Assembly (NCBI RefSeq): GCF_021026375.1
Contig: NZ_JAJNDB010000012.1
Span: 1-46,601, forward strand
Direction of reading: 5' to 3'
Length of the DNA stretch: 46,601 nucleotides
Source: Actinomycetospora endophytica
GTDB taxonomy: Bacteria; Actinomycetota; Actinomycetes; Mycobacteriales; Pseudonocardiaceae
A model generated the notes under the pieces. The model did not search any database. It saw nothing but the letters and a program-made list of their open reading frames with translations, and was not told where the DNA came from. Both the position numbers and the translations under genes were made by a program. Positions 41,931 to 46,601 of the stretch are shown here, piece by piece; position 1 is the first letter of the stretch; the number at the start of each line of letters is the position of its first letter.

Positions 41931-43727
41931 TCAGGCGGTCTCGGTGGAGAGGATCTGGGCCAGGGCCGCGGTCAGGGCGCCGAGCGGGTCGTCGACGGAC
42001 CCGGTGGAGCGGAACCCGATGTAGCGGTCCGGGCGCACCAGGACCGCACCGTCGGCAGAGATGCCGCGGTTCTTCAGCCAGGCGCAGCGCACGTCGACGA
42101 AGTCGATGTCGGGGTGCTCGGCGTCGAGCATCCCGATCCGGCCGGCGCGCAACGCAAGCCCGGTCTCGGCGGCGAGCTTGCCGGCGGCCTCGACCCAGGC
42201 CTGGCCGTCCTCCCCGGCCAGCAGCACGAAGTGACCGCCTTCCACCAGCGTGCCGAGCGGGAGTCGGTCACCGCCGCGTTCGACCCAGGCGTGCGGGAGT
42301 GGGTGTCCGGGCTTGGTGCTCGGTTCGTAGAGCCGCACCGGGTCGAGCGGGACGTAGGGCTCGGAGCCGTCGTCGACGACGGCGGTGGAGTCGTAGGTGT
42401 AGCCGAACTCCACGTTGTGGTGGCGGAACTCGATGGTCTGCGACCCGATCGCGCAGTTGAGGGCGTGGCGCTTGCGCTGGGAGTCGGGCAGGTCCTCCCA
42501 GAGCGGCCGGACCTCGTCCCAGTTCTGCTCGGGAGTCTTGTCCGGGGAGAGCTCGAGGGCCGCGTCGATCGAGAAGTGGTTCATCGCGGCGTTGACCGCA
42601 GCGTCGACGTTGGCGCCGTCCACGGGGCGCCGCTCGGCCTCGTAGGTGTCGAGCAGGCCCTCGCCGGCCTGCCCGCCCAGGACGGCGGCGAGCTTCCAGG
42701 CGAGGTTGTAGGCGTCGTGGACCGCGCTGTTGAGACCCAGTCCGCCCGTCGGGGGGTGGCGGTGCGCGGCGTCGCCGAGCAGGAAGACACGGCCGCGGCG
42801 GAACGCATCCGCCAGCACACCCTCCATGATCCAGGGGCTGACGTGGTGCAGCGTCGGGTCGAAGTCCGGGATGCCCAGGGCGGCGCGGATGCGCTCGAGA
42901 ACCTTGGCCGGATCGTCGGCGTCCGGGTCGTCGACGTCGAACTGCAGGTGGAACACCCATTCCTCGGACTCGGTGCCCCAGTGCTCCGGGCCCATGGCCA
43001 CCAGCACCCCCGAGGCCCACGAACCGCCGAAGTCGGGGTTGACCAGCCAGCGGATCAGCACGTCGGGATCGGACAGGTGCGCGGACAGGTCGGCCGAGAG
43101 GTGGGTCGAGACCATGCGCATGAGGTTGGTGGGCCCGCTCATGCCCACCCCGATCAGTTCGCCGACCGTGCGGCCCCCGTCGGCCCCGATCACGTACTGG
43201 CTGCGCACGGTGTACTGCTCGCCGCTGTCGCGGTCGAGCACGGTTGCCGTCACGCCGTCGGCGTCCTGGGCCAGGTCGACGAGTTCGTGGTGGAACCGGA
43301 TCGTGGCCGCGGAATACGACTCGGCGTGCGCCTTGAGCAGCGGCTCGAGCCGGATCTGGGGCAGGTTCGCCGTCCGGCACGGGCTGGCGGCGATGAAGTC
43401 CGGGTCGGTGTAACCCCCGCCCCACACCTCCAGGCCCCCGAGCCGGCGCCCGTACCCGTCGTGCGGGCCGCCGACCCCGGCGTACCAGCCCGTGGCCTTC
43501 ATGTTCTCCGGCGGGGTGCTCCGAGCCAGAATCTCCGGGGCCACCCCGAGCTCGGTGAAGATCTCCATTGTGCGCTGGTTGAGCACGTGCGCCTTGGGCA
43601 GGACCGACGTCCCGGCATGGCGAGAGATCAACAGCGACGGGACCCCGAGATGCGAGAGCAGCATCGAGGCGGTCAGGCCGCCCCCGCCACCACCGACGAT
43701 CAACACAGGGGTGTGGGTCTCACGCAT
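41931..43727 (-). CDS. FAD-dependent aromatic-ring monooxygenase (phenol hydroxylase/TfdB-like)
   Basis: ATG 43727 is 5 bases after GAGGAGG; GTG 43730 is too close to it. The 598-residue protein has an N-terminal FAD fold (VLIVGGGGGGLTASMLLSHLG), the DG motif VIGADGGRTVGELIG and the second FAD motif VFLLGDAAHRHPPTGGLGLNSAVHDAYNLAWKLA, then a C-terminal thioredoxin-like domain. This is the single-component class A flavoprotein hydroxylase family, NAD(P)H dependent. As first gene of the operon it should introduce the hydroxyl group that prepares the ring for cleavage. Substrate could be a phenol, polycyclic or steroid-like aromatic. Confidence 0.9.
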   Translation of the reverse strand: MRETHTPVLIVGGGGGGLTASMLLSHLGVPSLLISRHAGTSVLPKAHVLNQRTMEIFTELGVAPEILARSTPPENMKATGWYAGVGGPHDGYGRRLGGLEVWGGGYTDPDFIAASPCRTANLPQIRLEPLLKAHAESYSAATIRFHHELVDLAQDADGVTATVLDRDSGEQYTVRSQYVIGADGGRTVGELIGVGMSGPTNLMRMVSTHLSADLSAHLSDPDVLIRWLVNPDFGGSWASGVLVAMGPEHWGTESEEWVFHLQFDVDDPDADDPAKVLERIRAALGIPDFDPTLHHVSPWIMEGVLADAFRRGRVFLLGDAAHRHPPTGGLGLNSAVHDAYNLAWKLAAVLGGQAGEGLLDTYEAERRPVDGANVDAAVNAAMNHFSIDAALELSPDKTPEQNWDEVRPLWEDLPDSQRKRHALNCAIGSQTIEFRHHNVEFGYTYDSTAVVDDGSEPYVPLDPVRLYEPSTKPGHPLPHAWVERGGDRLPLGTLVEGGHFVLLAGEDGQAWVEAAGKLAAETGLALRAGRIGMLDAEHPDIDFVDVRCAWLKNRGISADGAVLVRPDRYIGFRSTGSVDDPLGALTAALAQILSTETA

Positions 43728-43758
43728 CACGTCCTCCTCGACGGACCCGAGCTAAACA

Positions 43759-43775
43759 ACCATGATGAATATGGT
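43759..43775. promoter_or_regulatory. Operator candidate ACCAT-N7-ATGGT at the catabolic promoter
   Basis: A perfect 5-base inverted repeat lies just downstream of the -10 box, at the predicted transcription start, where a bound repressor would block initiation. The divergent GntR/FCD regulator at 43854 is the obvious candidate. A second wider inverted repeat, CATAA-N13-TTATG (43820-43842), lies close to the regulator's own start and could serve autoregulation. Confidence 0.5.
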
Positions 43776-43780
43776 GAACG

Positions 43781-43810
43781 AGTATCGGAAGCCCGCTGGC
43801 CGCCTGTCAA
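43781..43810 (-). promoter_or_regulatory. Sigma70-type promoter of the catabolic operon
   Basis: On the minus strand, TTGACA (43805-43810) is followed after 18 bases by GATACT (43781-43786). Both match vegetative consensus hexamers closely, unusual in this GC-rich region. The predicted start of transcription falls near 43774, about 45 bases before the monooxygenase start. Confidence 0.65.
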
Positions 43811-43853
43811 GGCATGCGGCATAATCATCATGACGTTTTATGGAGGGGTGGGC

Positions 43854-44552
43854 ATGGCCAGCGACCTGATGCGCGACGGAGCGACTTCGCGGACCGAACG
43901 CGCCGCCGCGCGCATCGCCGAGCTGGTCCGCGAGATCGACCCCGGCGGTCGGCTGGGCACCAAGAGCGAGCTGCGTGAGCTGTGTGGGGTCTCGGTCGGC
44001 ACCTTCAACGAGGCCCTGCGGGTCGTCCAGGCCCGGGGGCTGGTCGCGGTCCGGCCCGGTCCTGGCGGCGGCCTGTTCGCTGCCGAGCAGTCCCCGATGG
44101 TCCGGCTCGGCAACTCTGTACTGGCGATCAACACTGATGCCTCGTCGGTGGCTGACGCCGTCCGCATCCGCGACGCCCTGGATCCGCTGCTCATCGCCGA
44201 CGCGGCCTGGCACTCCTCCCCCGCCGACATCGCCCGCTACCGCGAGCAGATCGCCGCCATGGCCGCCGCGGTCGACACCCTCGACGCCGACGCCTTCATG
44301 CAGGCCAACTGGCGACTCCACGAACTGTTCGCCGAGGTCAACCCGAGCACCGTCCTACGGCCGATCTACATGGGCCTCATCGAGATGATCAAGGACCGCA
44401 CCGTCGCCGTCCTACCCACTGGCGACCAGCCGATCGCCGAGGTCATGGCCGAGCGCTACCGCATCCACGCCGAACTCGTCGACGCCATCGCCGACCGTGA
44501 CGAAGACCGCGTCGACGACCTGACCCGCCAGCACAGCGTCAAGCACGACTGA
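43854..44552 (+). CDS. GntR-family (FadR/FCD) transcriptional regulator
   Basis: ATG 43854 has GGAGG 7 bases upstream. The 232-residue protein has an N-terminal winged helix: RIAELVREIDPGGRLGTKSELRELCGVSVGTFNEALRVVQARGLV. RPGPGGGLFA forms the wing. An all-helical FCD effector domain carries RIRDALDPLLI and metal-ligand-type histidines (NWRLHELFAEV and YRIHAELVDAI). FCD regulators usually bind organic acids or acyl-CoAs. Divergent orientation from the monooxygenase operon, with an inverted repeat on the promoter, points to local control. A very long in-frame extension upstream is antisense to the operon and was rejected. Confidence 0.9.
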   Translation: MASDLMRDGATSRTERAAARIAELVREIDPGGRLGTKSELRELCGVSVGTFNEALRVVQARGLVAVRPGPGGGLFAAEQSPMVRLGNSVLAINTDASSVADAVRIRDALDPLLIADAAWHSSPADIARYREQIAAMAAAVDTLDADAFMQANWRLHELFAEVNPSTVLRPIYMGLIEMIKDRTVAVLPTGDQPIAEVMAERYRIHAELVDAIADRDEDRVDDLTRQHSVKHD

Positions 44553-44694
44553 CGCCCAGCGCCCCATGGCCGCCCGCCCGCGCCCGGGCATTTCGGTTAG
44601 CTATGGCAACAACTCGCACCACGACGCCGTTTTCCGGGCAACACTTCGAGGTTCGCACGTAGACCGTGCCCGGCATCACTACGGGTCAGCGTTG

Positions 44695-44741
44695 GGTGGG
44701 CCCCGTCGGACTCGAACCCACAACCAGCGGATCAAGAGGAT
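44695..44741 (-). other. 3'-half of a tRNA-Lys(CTT) gene, probable attachment-site scar
   Basis: On the minus strand the sequence runs from an anticodon loop with CTT (44734-44736) through GATCCGCTGG, a T-arm GTGGGTTCGAGTCC, to GGGGCCCACC. This follows actinobacterial tRNA-Lys(CTT) from the anticodon loop to the 3' end, with a mismatch in the T-stem. No 5' half (D-arm, 5' acceptor strand) is found on the higher-coordinate side. Phage and ICE integrases commonly use exactly this segment as attB, so a 3'-half copy without its 5' half is typical of the distal att site or a decayed one. Confidence 0.5.
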
Positions 44742-45246
44742 TCCGGTACCGGCCGACCTCGACCTCTACCCGCAACTATGGCCACGCGGCGCACCTCACC
44801 GACAGCTTCCATGCGCACCGGATGACGTCGGTTCGCACCACGACCCGCACCACGCGAAGATCACCAACGAGATCCACGCTCTCGGTTCAGCTCACCGATC
44901 TCCGGCACGAGGGTGCAGCCCATCCGTCGGTTCATCCCAACCGCGGCACGGTCGGAGCGTCGATGGGGTCGCCAACCAGGGCGTCTCAGGTATCTACCCG
45001 CCTTGCCGCGGTCGACAACCGATGACTCATCCAGGCAGCACCACCAGCGGGCCGGGGCGGGCGGTGGCTCGGGTGGCCCGCTCTGCCCCACGGGGCTCGG
45101 GCGCGCCTGCCCAATCCAATGGTGACGTCGTCACGTGGGGTTCGCCCTACCTGAAATCGGTGGGCTCTCTCCGTTGGTGTAGGGCCAACACCAGCGCACC
45201 ACAACGCCGCTATTTCTCACACTCATCACAGCAGCACCGCGACAGC

Positions 45247-45266
45247 CCGGACCAACCCTGGTCCGG
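45247..45266. repeat. Perfect inverted repeat upstream of the repeat-protein gene
   Basis: CCGGACCA-ACCC-TGGTCCGG has 8-bp arms and a 4-base loop, 104 bases before the start at 45370. It could be an operator or a terminator hairpin for transcription from the left. GTGACG-T-CGTCAC (45122-45134) is another palindrome nearby. Confidence 0.4.
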
Positions 45267-45369
45267 TATATCGCAGCCCCCGGAATATCACCACACTCCG
45301 ACCACCACATCGCAATCCGCCACCCTCCAGAAGATCAAATTAGTGGAATCGCCAGCAGAGGAGCATCCG

Positions 45370-46601
45370 ATGACCACCGCCCCGCCCAAAACCATCCAGG
45401 GCGACAATCTGCACGTCGTCCAGGAAGCCGACGGTTACGTCCGGGTCCTCAACCAGGATGGAGGGCTCGTCAGCGCCTTCCCGCCCGGGACACCCATCAC
45501 CGTGGCCGGCAACAACGTGGTGGTCGACGATTTCGGGCAGGACCAGATCACCGTCACCGGGAGCAACGACACCGTTGAAGCATTCTCCGACCACGCGAAC
45601 ATCGACGTCAAAGGCACCCACGACACCACCTATGTCGACGGCTCGGACAGCACCGTCGACGTCAGCGGCAGCGGCGACCAGACCACGACAACCGGTAGCA
45701 GCAACAGGGTCTTCGTCAGCGGCGGAAGCGACCAGACCACGCTCGACGGCACCGGCAACGACGCCATCGACAACGGCCTGGGCAACACCACCACCGTCGA
45801 GGGTGACCGCAACTTCTTCAGCACCCACGGCTCCAACAATCACCTCACGGTGACCGGGACCAACGCCGCCGGCGACGTCGGGGGCACCGGCAACACCGCC
45901 ACCATCTCCGGGAGCAACACCAACTTCGCCGTGATCGGGCAAGCCGGCCGGATCGATGTCAACGGCGCCAACAACACCGCCACCGTCTCCGGCGCCAACA
46001 ACCAATTCACCGTAGAGGGTGACGGCAACACCACCAACACCACCGGGAACGCAAACCACATCCAGATCATCGGGTCGCACGACACCACCACGATCGGCGG
46101 AGAGGGCAACATGAGCGTGATCGGCGGCAGCGCCAACACCACCACCGTGACCGGCCAATCTGCCTCCACCGAGGTCACCGGGCTCTCGAACCGCACCGAA
46201 GTGACCGGGACCGGCGACGACACCACCGTGGATGGCACCAACAACGTGAGCATCGTGCGCGGCACCCGCGACACCACCCACACCGACCCGGGCAAGGGAA
46301 ACCAGACCGCCAGCACCCCCGAGAACCCGAGTACCGACCTCGCCGCCCCCCAGAACCTGGCCCACGCCGCCGTCCTGAGCGACAACACCGGCATCGGCGG
46401 CGGCCTATCCACCCCCACCACCGGCCACGGCCTGTTCGACCACGACCCCAACACCGGCATCGGCGGCGGCCTATCCACCCCCACCACCGGCCACGGCCTG
46501 TTCGACCACGACCCCAACACCGGCATCGGCGGCGGCCTGCCCACCCCCACCACCGGCCACGGCCTGTTCGACCACGACCCCAACACCGGCATCGGCGGCG
46601 G
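45370..46601 (+). CDS. Nonapeptide-repeat (beta-solenoid-like) protein, partial at right edge
   Basis: ATG 45370 follows GAGGAG by 6 bases and the frame stays open to the window end (410 codons). Residues 1-61 form a non-repetitive start (TIQGDNLHVVQEADGYVRVL) without a signal peptide or membrane helix. Residues 62-304 are 27 consecutive nine-residue units without insertion or deletion, of pattern V-x-G-x-x-N/D-x-x-x, such as VTGSNDTVE, VSGSGDQTT and VGGTGNTAT. Gly is at position 3 in 26 of 27 units, V/I/L at position 1 in 22 and Asn/Asp at position 6 in 21. After a short linker, 22-residue repeats begin (NTGIGGGLSTPTTGHGLFDH). Nine-residue periodicity implies a beta-roll or beta-helix, recalling RTX repeats but mostly without GGxGxD. 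Asn/Thr richness suggests an extracellular or surface role; the export route is not evident. Confidence 0.8.
   Translation, partial: MTTAPPKTIQGDNLHVVQEADGYVRVLNQDGGLVSAFPPGTPITVAGNNVVVDDFGQDQITVTGSNDTVEAFSDHANIDVKGTHDTTYVDGSDSTVDVSGSGDQTTTTGSSNRVFVSGGSDQTTLDGTGNDAIDNGLGNTTTVEGDRNFFSTHGSNNHLTVTGTNAAGDVGGTGNTATISGSNTNFAVIGQAGRIDVNGANNTATVSGANNQFTVEGDGNTTNTTGNANHIQIIGSHDTTTIGGEGNMSVIGGSANTTTVTGQSASTEVTGLSNRTEVTGTGDDTTVDGTNNVSIVRGTRDTTHTDPGKGNQTASTPENPSTDLAAPQNLAHAAVLSDNTGIGGGLSTPTTGHGLFDHDPNTGIGGGLSTPTTGHGLFDHDPNTGIGGGLPTPTTGHGLFDHDPNTGIGG
45553..46281 (+). repeat. 27 tandem 27-base units encoding the nonapeptide array
   Basis: The 729-base stretch is exactly 27 x 27 bases, encoding uninterrupted nonapeptides. 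Units are degenerate at DNA level, so the array is old or under selection at protein level, unlike the near-identical 66-bp repeats that follow. Confidence 0.8.
46384..46601 (+). repeat. Tandem 66-bp repeats (three complete units plus a partial unit at the edge)
   Basis: Units at 46384-46449, 46450-46515 and 46516-46581 are nearly identical; the third has CTGCCC where the first two have CTATCC. A fourth starts at 46582 and is cut by the window end. Each encodes 22 residues in frame with the repeat protein (GIGGGL, TPTTGHGLFDHDP). Near identity implies recent expansion, so copy number may vary between strains. Confidence 0.95.

Larger units (their letters stand above)
44553..45369. other. Intergenic region between the GntR gene and the repeat-protein gene
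   Basis: No coding region is supported. The stretch contains the tRNA-Lys 3'-half scar (44695-44741), the palindrome at 45122-45134 and the inverted repeat at 45247-45266. From about 45170 onward it is less GC-rich and probably holds the promoter of the 45370 gene. Confidence 0.45.

Noticed and set aside
41670..43853. Upstream extension of the GntR frame to 960 codons
   Set aside because: The added part is antisense to the monooxygenase and FAH genes; the GntR domain and a GGAGG ribosome site define ATG 43854 as the start.
44695..44800. Complete tRNA gene
   Set aside because: No D-arm or 5' acceptor strand complementary to GGGGCCC is present on the higher-coordinate side, and the T-stem has a mismatch.
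45340..46592. Minus-strand open frames over the repeat protein
   Set aside because: They mirror the 27-base and 66-bp repeats. The plus-strand frame has a ribosome site, GC-rich third positions and exact nonapeptide periodicity.
46384..46601. Possible CRISPR array
   Set aside because: Units are contiguous 66-bp coding repeats without spacers and stay in frame with the upstream protein.

Overview
The window is high-GC DNA with actinobacterial hallmarks: a complete yrbE-mce operon, an MmpS-type protein, a bifunctional-nuclease (DUF151) remnant, GTG starts, 4-base ATGA/GTGA overlaps, and no tRNA or rRNA gene. The gene repertoire fits Pseudonocardiales or a relative; that assignment is inference, since there is no marker gene.

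Layout. 1-2.2 kb: transposase debris (IS256-type tail, frameshifted IS110) and an N-terminally damaged bifunctional nuclease. 2.6-5.1 kb: a tandem two-domain TetR regulator, a small membrane protein with a His/Cys tail, and a universal stress protein. 5.2-19.3 kb: one minus-strand operon encoding two YrbE permeases, an Mkl/MlaF ATPase, six MCE proteins, an MMPL/RND transporter and a parvulin-type foldase, nearly all joined by overlapping start/stop codons. 20.3-27.6 kb: a TetR regulator, a minus-strand pair (APH-fold kinase-like protein and a DUF7064/7065-type protein) and a plus-strand set (CrtI/PYROXD2-type FAD oxidoreductase, two AveC-like polytopic membrane proteins and a 58-residue membrane peptide). 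An 11-base AT-rich motif occurs upstream of both the mce operon and the oxidoreductase, so I propose that 5-27.6 kb is one regulon importing and modifying a hydrophobic molecule.

27.6-37 kb: an accessory region rich in gene remnants (sugar dehydrogenase, NTF2-like, DUF6166-like), an orphan MmpS-like gene, a lower-GC gene for a membrane-anchored protein, a three-gene small membrane-protein operon and short coupled ORFs. 36.7-44.6 kb: a catabolic operon (flavin monooxygenase, FAH-family hydrolase, two-domain VOC/extradiol-type protein, acetoacetyl-CoA synthetase, amidohydrolase) divergent from a GntR/FCD regulator, with a recognisable promoter and overlapping inverted repeat; a MoaD-like gene follows.

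44.7-46.6 kb: a tRNA-Lys(CTT) 3'-half scar that looks like an attachment site, then the start of a protein with 27 gapless nonapeptide repeats followed by 66-bp tandem repeats that run off the window.

The two strongest candidates for something undescribed are the mce/AveC-like/oxidoreductase regulon and the nonapeptide-repeat protein.
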